Shown piece after piece: positions 55,800 to 64,000 of a stretch of DNA of 64,000 nucleotides (the first letter of the stretch is position 1; every line of letters starts with the position of its first letter). The notes below the pieces were generated by a model that was not told the DNA's origin, did not search any database, and was given only the letters and a program-made list of their open reading frames with translations. Source of the stretch: Chryseobacterium lactis (GTDB lineage Bacteria > Bacteroidota > Bacteroidia > Flavobacteriales > Weeksellaceae); the NCBI RefSeq assembly GCF_003815875.1, contig NZ_CP033924.1, positions 2,914,001-2,978,000 of the forward strand, in the 5' to 3' direction. The position numbers were made by a program, and so were the translations under genes.

Positions 55800-57065
55800 A
55801 TGAAAAAACTACTATTACCGGCGCTGGTTATGACCGCATTATTCTCTTGTAATAAAGATGATGACAATGCAAATAACCAGGATATCAATTATTCGAAGCT
55901 TCCTCAGGAGTTTGCTTTTACAAAAATGGCAACCATCAATGGAGTAGATGTGATCAATGGCGGATTTGGTTCCGGTGCAGCGGCTCATCCATCCAGGAAA
56001 GGAGAGTTTTATGTCATTACCGACCGTGGCCCGAATACAGATTATCTGAACGGTAAAAAGTTTTTGACCCCCAATTTTACCCCAACAATTATGCATTTTA
56101 AAATTAATGCCGAAGGAAATATTGAGGTAATCAAATATATTAAACTTAAAAATCCATCCGGGCAACCAATTACTGGATTACCAAACCCTGTAGGAATGGG
56201 AAGTACCGGAGAAGTTGCTTATGATGCAACAGGAAATGTCTTGGGAACAGATAAATATGGATTGGACAGTGAAAGTATTGTGGCAGCTCCAGACGGTACT
56301 TTCTGGGTTTCTGATGAGTATGGTCCGCATATCGTTCATTACAGCGCTGAAGGCATAGAAATGGAAAGAATAAGTCCGGTTGGAGTAAATACAGGAACGA
56401 GAAAACTGCCTGCGGTTTTAGCAAAAAGAAGAGCCAACAGAGGAATGGAAGGACTTTGCTTAACACCGGATGGAAGAACGTTGGTAGGTACTATGCAATC
56501 CATGATGTATGTTCCCAATAAAACTGCCGCAAAGAATACAACTTTAACGAGAATTGTGACTTTCGATACGGTTACCGGCCAGACTAAGCAGTTTTTATAC
56601 AAGCAGGATGGTGGTGCTTCGGATTCTGTCTGTGATATTACAGCTTTAAGCAATACCGAATTCTTAGTGATAGAAAGAGATGGAAACTTTGGATCTCAGG
56701 GAGGAATCAAGAAAGTATACAGAATCAACATCGGCGGAGCAACCGATGTTACCGGATCTGATTTTACTGCCGTTGACGGAATGAAGGTGAATAATAAAGC
56801 ATTGGAAGAATGTACCTGGGATGAACTTGCCACTGCAGGAATCAAAGCAGTTTCAAAAACATTAGCAGTAAATCTTGTTACAAAACTAGGGTATGAACAT
56901 GATAAATTTGAAGGGATTGTTTATCTCGGAAATAATAAACTGGCTGTCTTCAATGATGATGACTTCGGAGTAGTAGATGACGGAAACGGGAACCCAAAAG
57001 CCAAAATTTTACCTAAAACAGGTAAAGTAGACAAAGGAACTATGTACGTAGTCGATATTCAATAA
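55800..57065 (+). CDS. Esterase-like phytase-family lipoprotein
   Basis: This 421-aa protein has a lipoprotein signal (lipobox LFSC, Cys 16). The mature part matches the esterase-like activity of phytase domain: FYVITDRGPNTDY, DSESIVAAPDGTFWVSDEYGP, RGMEGLCLTPDGRTLVGTMQ, LVIERDGNF and the late FEGIVYLGNNKLAVFNDDDFG. The fold is a beta-propeller. Activity on phosphate esters is assumed from the family name only. The promoter has TACTTTCG (55776-55783), a variant -7 box. It is divergent from the B12-controlled gene. Confidence 0.88.
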   Translation: MKKLLLPALVMTALFSCNKDDDNANNQDINYSKLPQEFAFTKMATINGVDVINGGFGSGAAAHPSRKGEFYVITDRGPNTDYLNGKKFLTPNFTPTIMHFKINAEGNIEVIKYIKLKNPSGQPITGLPNPVGMGSTGEVAYDATGNVLGTDKYGLDSESIVAAPDGTFWVSDEYGPHIVHYSAEGIEMERISPVGVNTGTRKLPAVLAKRRANRGMEGLCLTPDGRTLVGTMQSMMYVPNKTAAKNTTLTRIVTFDTVTGQTKQFLYKQDGGASDSVCDITALSNTEFLVIERDGNFGSQGGIKKVYRINIGGATDVTGSDFTAVDGMKVNNKALEECTWDELATAGIKAVSKTLAVNLVTKLGYEHDKFEGIVYLGNNKLAVFNDDDFGVVDDGNGNPKAKILPKTGKVDKGTMYVVDIQ

Positions 57066-57082
57066 TTAGATTTTTTTAAAGA

Positions 57083-57111
57083 AAACGGCGGAATCGAAGA
57101 TTCCGCCGTTT
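57083..57111. terminator. Bidirectional terminator between convergent genes
   Basis: A perfect 13-bp stem AAACGGCGGAATC / GATTCCGCCGTTT with a 3-nt loop, flanked by A- and T-runs, serves the phytase-like gene and could serve the RCC1 gene from the other side. Confidence 0.9.
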
Positions 57112-57151
57112 TTATTGCATTATTGCTTGTTTTAGAGGTTTTTGTTGATAC

Positions 57152-58534
57152 TTATCGTTTGATTACCTTTATCGTTTTGGCAATATCATTATCTGTATTT
57201 ATCTTAACCAGGTACGTTCCGGATCCTAAAGAAGAAATATCCACTGTTCCTTTATTATCATTGATTGCTTTAGTAAGTATTTGTTGTCCTGCCATATTGT
57301 AGACCATAACTGTAAGAATCTTTTGGTCAAACGAAATATTTAAGTTGTCATGTACGGGATTAGGGTGAATTTTTAGATGGTCTGATGTTGTTGAAGTCTC
57401 ATCAACTGCTAAGGTAGCCGTGGGGCAAGCCAGAGAAATAAGGGTATTTCTATTGGTGGTAGTTCCATCTGCTAATTGCCCGCTGCCATTGCTTCCACAT
57501 AGCCAAGATGTACCATCTGCTTTGGTAACGAAAGTATGTTTCGTACCGGATGATATATTTTGCCAATTAGTCTCCGTTCCGTTTTGTGTTGGTACAAGAA
57601 CGCTCGTATACATGGTACCATTACCTAATTGACCGAAACCATTTTCTCCCCATGCCCATAATGTTTTATCGGTTTTTATAGCAAAGACAGAACGCCCCCC
57701 AGCAGATATGTTTTGCCAATTGTTTCCTGTTCCAATTTGTACTGGTGAATGCTTATCAGCTAATGTTCCATCTCCGAGTTGTCCATAGTGATTATATCCC
57801 CAAGCCCAAAGGGTTCCGTTTGTTTTTGTGGCTACAGAATAACTATAACCGGCATCAATACTTTGCCAATCAGTAGCTGTTCCTATCTGTACCGGGATGG
57901 TTTTGTTTGTTGTTGATCCATTGCCTACTTGTCCATAGCCATTGTGTCCCCATCCCCATAGAGTTCCATCTGTTTTGATTGCCAGTGAATGACTATATCC
58001 AACACTGATGCTTTTCCAATTCGTTGCAGTTCCGATTTGTGTTGGTGTATTTCTGTCGATGGTTGTACCATCCCCCAATATTCCATCAGTATTACGTCCC
58101 CAAGCCCACAGTGTTCCGTCTGTTTTTATTGCTAACGAAATTCCATCTCCAGTACTTATACTTTTCCAATTCGTTGATGTCCCTATCTGTGTTGGAACTA
58201 GCCTGGAACTACTGGTTCCATCACCTAATTGCCCGGAAGAATTAAATCCCCACATCCAAAGGCTCCCATCTGTTTTTATTGCTGCTGAATAGCTGGAACC
58301 AGCACAGATGGTTTTCCAATCAGTAGCTGTTCCTATTTGAACCGGAGCCGATCTACTTGTTGTGGTTCCATCGCCCAATTGACTCAGACTATTAAATCCC
58401 CATGCCCATAATGTTCCATCATTTTTTATGGCCAATGAATAGTCATTCCCAGCACTGATTTCCTTGAAACATTGTCCATAAGAGAAACTATTTATTATAA
58501 TGAAGATAAATAGAAAGCATAATTGTTTTTTCAT
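57152..58534 (-). CDS. RCC1-repeat protein with type IX sorting domain
   Basis: This 460-aa protein has a signal peptide (residues 1-20, SFSYGQ). Seven RCC1-type repeats of about 50 aa follow (pattern ISAGxxxSLAIKxDGTLWAWGxN then GQLGDGTTxxRxxPVQIGTATxW), forming a seven-bladed propeller. Then comes a linker and a T9SS sorting domain (IHPNPVHDNLNISFDQK, NMAGQQILTKA, GTYLVKI, ending IKVIKR). The DNA repeats are about 150 bp and highly similar, which makes the gene prone to slippage. It is secreted; partners are unknown. Confidence 0.9.
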   Translation of the reverse strand: MKKQLCFLFIFIIINSFSYGQCFKEISAGNDYSLAIKNDGTLWAWGFNSLSQLGDGTTTSRSAPVQIGTATDWKTICAGSSYSAAIKTDGSLWMWGFNSSGQLGDGTSSSRLVPTQIGTSTNWKSISTGDGISLAIKTDGTLWAWGRNTDGILGDGTTIDRNTPTQIGTATNWKSISVGYSHSLAIKTDGTLWGWGHNGYGQVGNGSTTNKTIPVQIGTATDWQSIDAGYSYSVATKTNGTLWAWGYNHYGQLGDGTLADKHSPVQIGTGNNWQNISAGGRSVFAIKTDKTLWAWGENGFGQLGNGTMYTSVLVPTQNGTETNWQNISSGTKHTFVTKADGTSWLCGSNGSGQLADGTTTNRNTLISLACPTATLAVDETSTTSDHLKIHPNPVHDNLNISFDQKILTVMVYNMAGQQILTKAINDNKGTVDISSLGSGTYLVKINTDNDIAKTIKVIKR

Positions 58535-59156
58535 AGATAAGTTTTATAATATTTTCCTACTCATTTAGCTTTTCGGATTCGCTTCGTTTGAATGGTTTCT
58601 GAACTCCATAAAAATGAATTTTTTCAAGATCAAATTAATTCATACAAGAAATTAGAGTTAATGAATGGATGAAATTAATGGGAATGTATTTTGGCAATCA
58701 AATATTGATGATTAATCATGAAATCTTAACTTTCTCAGTATCATGAAAGTTATTGTTGGAGATTTTAAGAAATAACCGTACAAGTTGTATTGTTGAAATA
58801 CTCCTTATGACTTGAAAAAATAAAGAATTATTATTAATTGTTTGAAACAATTAATGTTGATGAATTAATAAAATGAAATATAAATAGTTTTGTTGATTTT
58901 CATGGTTGAGTTGATTTTTAAATTTAGGTTTTAGTTTTTATGAGAAAACAATAAAATCATTAATAACGGATCTTATGTTTTCAATTACAAAAATATATCT
59001 TTCTTTTGGATCATCAAGTGATTAATGAAAAAATAATATTAATTTTATACTCAATAAGCAAGGCAACCGATTCTATCCATTATAAGATCTTAGGATATTG
59101 CCCGTTTAAAAGATAATAACGATTTTCCATTGGCTTTAGTCAAAACTGATAATAAA
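58535..59156. other. AT-rich intergenic region without a gene
   Basis: About 620 bp upstream of the RCC1 gene carry only tiny frames (up to about 16 codons). The RCC1 promoter must lie at the left end. I found no repeat-family member, RNA signature or stable hairpin before the tpiA terminator. Confidence 0.5.
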
Positions 59157-59186
59157 AAAGTCCTGGAAGTAATTTTCCAGGACTTT
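59157..59186 (-). terminator. Terminator of tpiA
   Basis: The 12-bp stem AAAGTCCTGGAA / TTCCAGGACTTT has a 6-nt loop. On the minus strand it runs into TTTTTATT. It is about 85 bp past the tpiA stop codon. Confidence 0.85.
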
Positions 59187-59271
59187 GTTTTCCATATTTT
59201 ATATCAACAATGATGTCGAATCTTAGATTTCTAAAGAAATCAAAGCTATATGTTTATGGCTCTTCTCAATA

Positions 59272-60030
59272 TTAGTTGAAAGCTTCAATGATTTTAGAGA
59301 AATCCTCCAACTTCAAGGCTGCACCTCCAATCAGACCTCCATCGATATCAGGTTGAGAGAAAATTTCTTTTGCATTATCCGGTTTTACAGAACCTCCGTA
59401 AAGAATAGAGATTTCATCAGCAACTTCCTGTCCGTATTTAGCAGCAATGATACTTCTGATGTGAGCATGAATTTCCTGAGCCTGCTCAGGACTTGCTGTT
59501 TCTCCTGTTCCGATAGCCCAAACAGGTTCATAAGCGATCACTACCTTTTTAATTTCTTCAGCAGAAAGTGTAAATAATGCGACTTCAGTCTGATTTTTTA
59601 CCACTTCAAAATGTTGTCCTGCTTTTCTTTGTTCAAGAGTTTCTCCGTTACAATATACAGGAATAAGACCTTTGTCCAGAGCCAATTTGATTTTTCTGTT
59701 GCAGTGAGAATCCGTTTCTCCGTGATACTGTCTTCTTTCAGAGTGCCCGATTAATGAACCGGTTGCATCAATCGATTCCAGCATATCTGCAGAAATTTCA
59801 CCTGTGTACGCACCGCTTTCATGCTCACTCATATCCTGAGAAAATACTCCGATTTCATCCTTTTCAAAGATGTCTTTTGCCATCATCAGATATAAAGATG
59901 GTGGAGCAATCCAAACCTCACAGTTGGTTGCATTGTTATTCTTATAGCTTAGTAACTGAATCATCAATTGTTGTGCGTCAATTACATTTTTGTTCATTTT
60001 CCAGTTGCCTGCAACTATTTTTCTTCTCAT
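59272..60030 (-). CDS. tpiA: Triosephosphate isomerase
   Basis: This 252-aa glycolytic enzyme interconverts dihydroxyacetone phosphate and glyceraldehyde-3-phosphate. Motifs are AGNWKMNK (catalytic Lys), LIGHSERRQ (catalytic His) and VIAYEPVWAIGTG (catalytic Glu). The phosphate loop ISILYGGSVKPDN and GGLIGGAALK near the C-terminus complete the set. It is full length. The upstream 137 bp contain one of the direct repeats flanking the GxxExxY gene. Confidence 0.97.
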   Translation of the reverse strand: MRRKIVAGNWKMNKNVIDAQQLMIQLLSYKNNNATNCEVWIAPPSLYLMMAKDIFEKDEIGVFSQDMSEHESGAYTGEISADMLESIDATGSLIGHSERRQYHGETDSHCNRKIKLALDKGLIPVYCNGETLEQRKAGQHFEVVKNQTEVALFTLSAEEIKKVVIAYEPVWAIGTGETASPEQAQEIHAHIRSIIAAKYGQEVADEISILYGGSVKPDNAKEIFSQPDIDGGLIGGAALKLEDFSKIIEAFN

Positions 60031-60078
60031 AAGACTTATTATATTGATTTATTTACTTTTTATTTCTTTCCACTGATG

Positions 60079-60104
60079 AATCTGCGTTATCTGCAAAATC
60101 TGCG
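60079..60104 (+). repeat. Direct repeat flanking the GxxExxY gene, left copy
   Basis: This 26-bp sequence starts AATCTGCGTTATCTGCAAAA and ends TCTGCG. It is identical base for base to 60552-60577 and contains three ATCTGC units. The two copies are 473 bp apart and bracket the GxxExxY gene. Confidence 0.9.
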
Positions 60105-60166
60105 TGCTCTATTTTTTCTCGCTGATTAGTTTGATTTAGCAGATTAATAAAGTCACAATACACATT

Positions 60167-60544
60167 TTATAGGTTATTTACGACTCTCTTTATATTGTCT
60201 AAAATATTGGACGTATTGAAGTTAATTAATAATCCCAATTTTTTATCAGATAACCTTAAATAGGTATACAATTGTTTATAATGAACATTATCCAACTCCT
60301 TTACTGATTTCAATTCTAAGATAACTTTATCCTCTACTAAAATGTCAATTTTAAAATTAATATCAAATTTTTTCTTATCATAATAGACAGGAAGCATTAC
60401 CTCTGATTTAACATTCAACCCATTATTTTCTAATTCGTAAATCAGTATTTTTTGATACACTGATTCCAATAAACCAGGTCCTAACTGGTTATAGACATTA
60501 AAAACACATTTTCTTACGATATATGAAATTTCATTTTCTGTCAT
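60167..60544 (-). CDS. GxxExxY protein
   Basis: This 125-aa protein has the family signature GLLESVY at residues 24-30 (G24, E27, Y30). A PD-(D/E)XK-like nuclease pattern follows: D67 in FKIDILVEDKVILELK with E77-L-K79, then VHYKQLYTYLRLS. The C-terminus GLLINFNTSNI is conserved. The family is common in Bacteroidetes, often between short direct repeats, and has no established function; a nuclease is inferred from the fold. Perfect 26-bp repeats flank it. It splits tpiA from the upstream TerB-like/BT_3928 genes. Confidence 0.9.
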   Translation of the reverse strand: MTENEISYIVRKCVFNVYNQLGPGLLESVYQKILIYELENNGLNVKSEVMLPVYYDKKKFDINFKIDILVEDKVILELKSVKELDNVHYKQLYTYLRLSDKKLGLLINFNTSNILDNIKRVVNNL

Positions 60545-60551
60545 TAGAAAT

Positions 60552-60577
60552 AATCTGCGTTATCTGCAAAATCTGCG
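60552..60577 (+). repeat. Direct repeat flanking the GxxExxY gene, right copy
   Basis: Identical to 60079-60104 over 26 bp. It lies 7 bp upstream of the GxxExxY start codon, so it occupies the promoter region of that gene. Confidence 0.9.
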
Positions 60578-60586
60578 AGCTTATAA

Positions 60587-60937
60587 CTATGCTAATCCCC
60601 AAAGGTTTTTCAAAAGAATATAGAAGGTATGCTCCTCCTCAGTTACTTTATGATCTGCTTTGATTAATGATTTTGCAAATTTTGCAAACTTTACACGTTC
60701 AGCTTCCGTAGAGTCATCATGGAAACATCTTGCATGAAACTCAAAGTGATCTTTCCATTCTTCAGGTTGTAAAAGGGCAAGAGTTTCCAGTTCATTGTCA
60801 AGATTCATTCTGAAAGGAAATTCATCAGCCATATACTGCTGTACAAGCATTCCTTCTTCCGGAGCAAATTCTCCGTCTACAGAAGATAAGATCATTAATA
60901 AGTGGTATCCGGCAATTGATTTATTTGATTTTTGCAT
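60587..60937 (-). CDS. TerB-like small protein
   Basis: This 116-aa all-helical protein has the TerB-type acidic segment SSVDGEFAPEEGMLVQQYM near residue 18 and a second half with FAKSLIKADHKVTEEEHTFY. TerB-family proteins bind metal through such DGE/EE motifs. There are no other ter genes beside it. It ends just ahead of the GxxExxY repeat and is 35 bp downstream of the BT_3928 gene, probably in the same transcript. Confidence 0.7.
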   Translation of the reverse strand: MQKSNKSIAGYHLLMILSSVDGEFAPEEGMLVQQYMADEFPFRMNLDNELETLALLQPEEWKDHFEFHARCFHDDSTEAERVKFAKFAKSLIKADHKVTEEEHTFYILLKNLWGLA

Positions 60938-60972
60938 GTTGTTTACAGTTTAAAATTTAATGTTTAAGTTTT

Positions 60973-62082
60973 CTAGTTGACATAGTCCTTTGCAGGTTGC
61001 TTGTCTACAATTTTTCCATTTTCAAGAATCAATACAAAAGGATTGCTTCTTGCAATGGTTTTAATGGCAGTTCCGTCCATCATGGCATTTTTGATGGTTT
61101 TAAAAGTATTCTGATCCGTTGAAACACCATAGATAAGAACTCCTTTCTGGGCATTTACCTTAGTTTCTACTTTTTGAAGAAGATCAGCTGAAACCTCTTT
61201 TGGATGATAGGAGAAAACAAGAATAGCTTTCGGAGCTTTTATGATCTCGTCCGTAAGTTCTATTCCTGTAGGATCTTCAATTTTGAATTTAACGATTTCA
61301 GATTTATAGCCTTCTTTTATCAGAACAGATTCATTTTTCCCTTCTTCAATTTTCCATGGAGAACCTTCTGCCCAATATTTTGTTTCTTTGATATAATCAT
61401 CCTGGTTAACCTTTACAGCCTCGCCGGTTTTCTGATTTTTCAGCGAATAAAAAGTTTTATATTCAGAAGGATTTTTATTGATTTTATCTTTTTCACCCTT
61501 AATATCTGTTCCGATTTTATAATCCCGGAAATCAATAAGTGGTTCATGCATAATTCCCTGAGCCATAATGTAGATCATTACCACAGCGAAAGCAGCGAGT
61601 AAATAATATTTGAATTTGCCCGATGATTCCTTTCTGTCGCTGCTATATTCATCCTTTTTACGGAAGTCTTTTCGATACAGAACAAACAATAGGATAAGTC
61701 CTGCCAGAAGAGCAACATCTTTAAAGAAACTTTGCCAAGGAGTAAACTTGATGGCATCTCCAAAGCAACCGCAATCCGTTACTACATTGAAATACGCAGA
61801 ATAGAACGTAAGAAATCCGAAGAACACACAAAGTGCTATTAGCGCTGATAAGGTAAATTTAAGCTTTAATTTAAGCAGCAACATAAACCCAAGGAAAAGC
61901 TCTAATACAACCACAATAATTGAAAACAGCAAAGCGAATTTTTCAAAAAATGGCATGTTGAATACAGCAGGTGAAAAATATTCTTCCATTTTGAAAGAGA
62001 ATCCTACCAAATCCACAGCTTTTACAAAGCCTGAAAGGATAAAAATGACAGCAATAATAAAGCGTAATAAACCTTTGATCAT
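60973..62082 (-). CDS. BT_3928 family DoxX-like membrane protein
   Basis: This 369-aa protein has an N-terminal DoxX-type four-helix membrane unit (MIKGLLRFIIAVIFILSGFV, VVLELFLGFMLLL, DCGCFGDAIKFTPWQSFFKD with a Cys pair, LLAGLILLFVLY). A further helix lies near 160. The C-terminal half is a thioredoxin-like soluble domain (APKAILVFSYHPKEVSADLLQ, FVLILENGKIVDKQPA). It probably takes part in periplasmic redox, but the classical CxxC is not seen in the soluble part. Its ATG is 1 bp from the DUF1599 stop codon, so they are one operon. Confidence 0.85.
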   Translation of the reverse strand: MIKGLLRFIIAVIFILSGFVKAVDLVGFSFKMEEYFSPAVFNMPFFEKFALLFSIIVVVLELFLGFMLLLKLKLKFTLSALIALCVFFGFLTFYSAYFNVVTDCGCFGDAIKFTPWQSFFKDVALLAGLILLFVLYRKDFRKKDEYSSDRKESSGKFKYYLLAAFAVVMIYIMAQGIMHEPLIDFRDYKIGTDIKGEKDKINKNPSEYKTFYSLKNQKTGEAVKVNQDDYIKETKYWAEGSPWKIEEGKNESVLIKEGYKSEIVKFKIEDPTGIELTDEIIKAPKAILVFSYHPKEVSADLLQKVETKVNAQKGVLIYGVSTDQNTFKTIKNAMMDGTAIKTIARSNPFVLILENGKIVDKQPAKDYVN

Positions 62083-62083
62083 G

Positions 62084-62650
62084 TTAAATATTTTTGGGTT
62101 CGAATTGATTTTCTTTTTCAGAGAACTTAATCAGACAAAAGACAGCATAATTCAGCATGTCGAAATAATTGGCATCCAGGCCTTCCGAAACAATAGTTTG
62201 CCCCTGGTTATCTTCAATTTGTTTGGTTCTCAATACTTTCTGGTAAATAAGATCTGTAATAGAAGAAATTCTCATATCTCTCCATGCCTCGCCATAATCA
62301 TGATTTTTTCTTTCCATTAAAGCTTTCGCTTCGTTGGCATATTTGTCATACAGACTTAAAATCTCTTCTTTATTTTCATTAAAATCATTGGATAGACCTT
62401 TCTCAAGCTGGATAAGTCCAATGATAGAGTAGTTGACAATTGCGATAAATTCATCCTCCTCACTTTCATCCACCATTTTTTTATCAGTCATCTGCAAAGT
62501 ACGGATTCTATTGACTTTGATATAAATCTGATCCGTAATGGAACTCGGCCTTAAAACCCTCCACGCTGCTCCATAATCCTGTAGCTTTTTACCGAAAAGA
62601 TCACGACACTGACTGATAATTTTCTCGAATTGTATTGATGTTTGTAACAT
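62084..62650 (-). CDS. DUF1599 protein with internal duplication
   Basis: This 188-aa protein contains two copies of the DUF1599 unit. Residues about 8-48 read FEKIISQCRDLFGKKLQDYG, then AAWRVLRPSSITDQIYIKVNRI. Residues about 105-150 read LYDKYANEAKALMERKNHDY, then GEAWRDMRISSITDLIYQKVLR. The all-alpha unit resembles MazG-like nucleotide pyrophosphohydrolases, but the function is unproven. It is the first gene of the operon with BT_3928, with only 1 bp between. Confidence 0.87.
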   Translation of the reverse strand: MLQTSIQFEKIISQCRDLFGKKLQDYGAAWRVLRPSSITDQIYIKVNRIRTLQMTDKKMVDESEEDEFIAIVNYSIIGLIQLEKGLSNDFNENKEEILSLYDKYANEAKALMERKNHDYGEAWRDMRISSITDLIYQKVLRTKQIEDNQGQTIVSEGLDANYFDMLNYAVFCLIKFSEKENQFEPKNI

Positions 62651-63019
62651 AAGTTTTCTTAATCTTCCAAATATACGAATTAGGTTCGATATTTACGAGT
62701 GAGAGCAAAGGGTTGAGAGCGTAGAAGGAGATAATTTACAAAGACTATCTGCCCTTTATAATTTTAACCAAAGACGGGTAATATGTGGCTATATTAATAG
62801 CTTTAGCTATGTTCTTAACTCTTCTTAAACACTTAAAAGATCTTAATGATTCGGATATTTTGAAAAAATAGACTCTAGTATGTATTTGATAATTCAGCAA
62901 TTTTTGCCCTTAAAGAATCAGATTTTTTCTCATCTTTTCTTTTTATTCCTCAGCTACAATTCCAAATTAGTCACTAATTTTGTAACCTACAAAAATCATT
63001 CATCATTTATAAACATCCC
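62651..63019. promoter_or_regulatory. Divergent promoter region of DUF1599 and folP
   Basis: TAATTTTG at 62975-62982 is an exact TAnnTTTG -7 box 38 bp before folP. A weak member of the 8-bp GAGAG/TTGAGAG repeat family lies around 62698-62730. No gene is seen in these 369 bp. Confidence 0.5.
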
Positions 63020-63886
63020 ATGCTCTCAAACCTTTCTATAGACAAACCATCTGACTCTGCTACCTTTTCGCTTAATTGTAATGGTCGTCTTGTACAGCTC
63101 GATATTCCAAAAATAATGGGAATCCTCAATCTTACTCCAGACTCTTTTTCAGATGGAGGTCAATTTAATAGCGAAAAATCAGCCCTGATTCAAGCAGAAA
63201 AATTACTGAAGGAAGGTGCCGAAATTATTGATATCGGGCCACAATCTACCCGCCCGAATGCTGAATTTTTGAGTGCTGAAAAAGAAATTAACCGAATTGG
63301 AAATATTATTTCCCGGATTAAAAAAGAATTTCCGGAAGCACTAATTTCACTCGACACATTTTATGCAGAAACCATAAAATTTGGGTTTAATGAAGGAATT
63401 GATATGATCAATGATATATCAGGCGGTCAGTACGATGCAAAGATGTTTGACATTGCAGCAGAAACAAAACTTCCTTATATTTTGATGCATGTCAATCCAT
63501 CTTATGAAAGCATGCATGATAAAATTGAATTTAAAGATATTACTCTTGAAGTTAACAGATATTTTTCTCAAAAAGCAACAGAGCTTTTACAAAAAGGAGT
63601 AACAGATATTATCCTTGACCCGGGATTCGGTTTTGGTAAAACAGTCGATGATCAGATGAAAATGATGAACGAAGTAGAATATCTTGGTTTTAGAAAGTTT
63701 CCTTTGTTAATAGGTATTTCCAGGAAATCATTTATCTATAAGCCACTGGGAAAATCACCATTGGATATCAATGAGGAAACACAAAAACTTCATAGGAAAG
63801 TTTTAGAACAAGGGGCTAAAATTCTAAGGGTTCATGAGGTCGCTGCGGCAAAGGAAACGTTGACTCAGTTTTTACGAAAAAAATAA
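63020..63886 (+). CDS. folP: Dihydropteroate synthase
   Basis: This 288-aa folate enzyme condenses p-aminobenzoate with the pterin pyrophosphate. Motifs are IMGILNLTPDSFSDGG (about residues 33-48), GAEIIDIGPQSTRPNA, LISLDTF, MINDISGG and DIILDPGFGFGKTVDD. LLIGISRKSFI and the closing KILRVHEVAAAKE complete it. It is full length. It is the target of sulfonamides; nothing here suggests a resistance form. Confidence 0.96.
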   Translation: MLSNLSIDKPSDSATFSLNCNGRLVQLDIPKIMGILNLTPDSFSDGGQFNSEKSALIQAEKLLKEGAEIIDIGPQSTRPNAEFLSAEKEINRIGNIISRIKKEFPEALISLDTFYAETIKFGFNEGIDMINDISGGQYDAKMFDIAAETKLPYILMHVNPSYESMHDKIEFKDITLEVNRYFSQKATELLQKGVTDIILDPGFGFGKTVDDQMKMMNEVEYLGFRKFPLLIGISRKSFIYKPLGKSPLDINEETQKLHRKVLEQGAKILRVHEVAAAKETLTQFLRKK

Positions 63887-63902
63887 AAAGTGTTAAAAAA
63901 AC

Positions 63903-63932
63903 TTGTGAGTAATTAAAAAGTTTATACATTTG
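63903..63932 (+). promoter_or_regulatory. Complete Bacteroidetes-type promoter
   Basis: TTG (63903-63905), a 19-bp spacer and TACATTTG (63925-63932) match the -33/-7 consensus in both boxes and spacing. The box ends 4 bp before ATG 63937, so the transcript would be leaderless or nearly so unless translation starts farther on. Confidence 0.75.
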
Positions 63933-63936
63933 CACT

Positions 63937-64000
63937 ATGAATTTTACGAATCAGAAAAATATCATTGTCATTTCTATTATTGCTGTTGTCATTAACAACA
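63937..64000 (+). CDS. Start of an unknown gene, cut by the window end
   Basis: Only 21 codons are visible (MNFTNQKNIIVISIIAVVIN...), with a hydrophobic stretch that could be a signal peptide or membrane helix. A near-perfect promoter lies directly upstream. The product cannot be named from this fragment. Confidence 0.55.
   Translation, partial: MNFTNQKNIIVISIIAVVINN

Noticed and set aside
57152..58534. Tandem DNA repeat array
   Set aside because: The 150-bp periodicity is explained by seven RCC1 protein repeats in one open frame.
60079..60577. CRISPR array based on the 26-bp repeats
   Set aside because: There are only two repeats, separated by a gene-size interval; no spacers of regular length and no cas genes.

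Overview
The window is a low-GC chromosomal segment of a flavobacterium, most likely Chryseobacterium or a close relative. The evidence is promoters with the Bacteroidetes -7 box (TAnnTTTG), C-terminal type IX secretion sorting domains ending in Lys-Lys, TonB-type outer membrane barrels, a DnaG primase without zinc ligands, and family-typical proteins (BT_3928, DUF1599, DUF4260, GxxExxY). There is no plasmid or phage backbone, no intact insertion sequence, no rRNA and no CRISPR array.

Layout. 1-5.4 kb: DUF4260 protein, sugar MFS transporter, pnp. 5.4-12.5 kb: minus-strand cluster of outer membrane barrel, MarR regulator, ABC permease fused to an M1 peptidase, and ABC ATPase. 12.6-18.5 kb: HTH/DUF2975 pair, TfoX-like protein, and two RlaP-type nucleotidyltransferases around a NagB-LmbE fusion. 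18.7-21.1 kb: cobT-cobS-cobC, for the late steps of B12 assembly. 21.1-27.7 kb: a MITE-like element, a lipoprotein, then an RNA-repair locus (584-aa unknown protein, tRNA-like RNA, rtcB, with hopJ-like and WYL genes divergent). 28-36.7 kb: DUF1501/DUF1800 pair, a small barrel, glk, two YceI proteins, a hydrolase, amt. 36.7-50.1 kb: sdaA, a serine hydrolase operon, tyrA, an antiporter next to a LytS/LytTR pair, ald, tsaE. 50.2-64 kb: three T9SS proteins, dnaG, clpP, a cobalamin riboswitch, a phytase-like lipoprotein, tpiA, a GxxExxY gene between direct repeats, BT_3928, DUF1599, folP and the start of one more gene.

The most unusual region is 24.4-26.2 kb. Between rtcB and the 584-aa gene, on the same strand, lies a 99-nt RNA with a full tRNA acceptor stem, D arm and T arm. 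Its anticodon loop is replaced by a 33-nt extension. A 10-base motif in that extension (AGTTCCTATA) recurs twice in the downstream leader, where alternative hairpins can form. The rtcB promoter shares a 39-bp element, ungapped and 27/39 identical, with the promoter of an RlaP-family gene 7.7 kb away. This points to a common RNA-repair regulon. The arrangement recalls the Rsr/Y-RNA/RtcB operons of proteobacteria, but the partner protein is not a recognisable Ro60 and the RNA has a different topology.

Other linked systems: a cobalamin riboswitch drives a T9SS surface protein with a duplicated domain, a candidate corrinoid-capture protein in the same window as cobTSC. A LytTR regulator sits beside an antiporter whose upstream region carries three helically phased direct repeats. 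tyrA has a leader terminator. Several families of dispersed repeats occupy the intergenic spaces.
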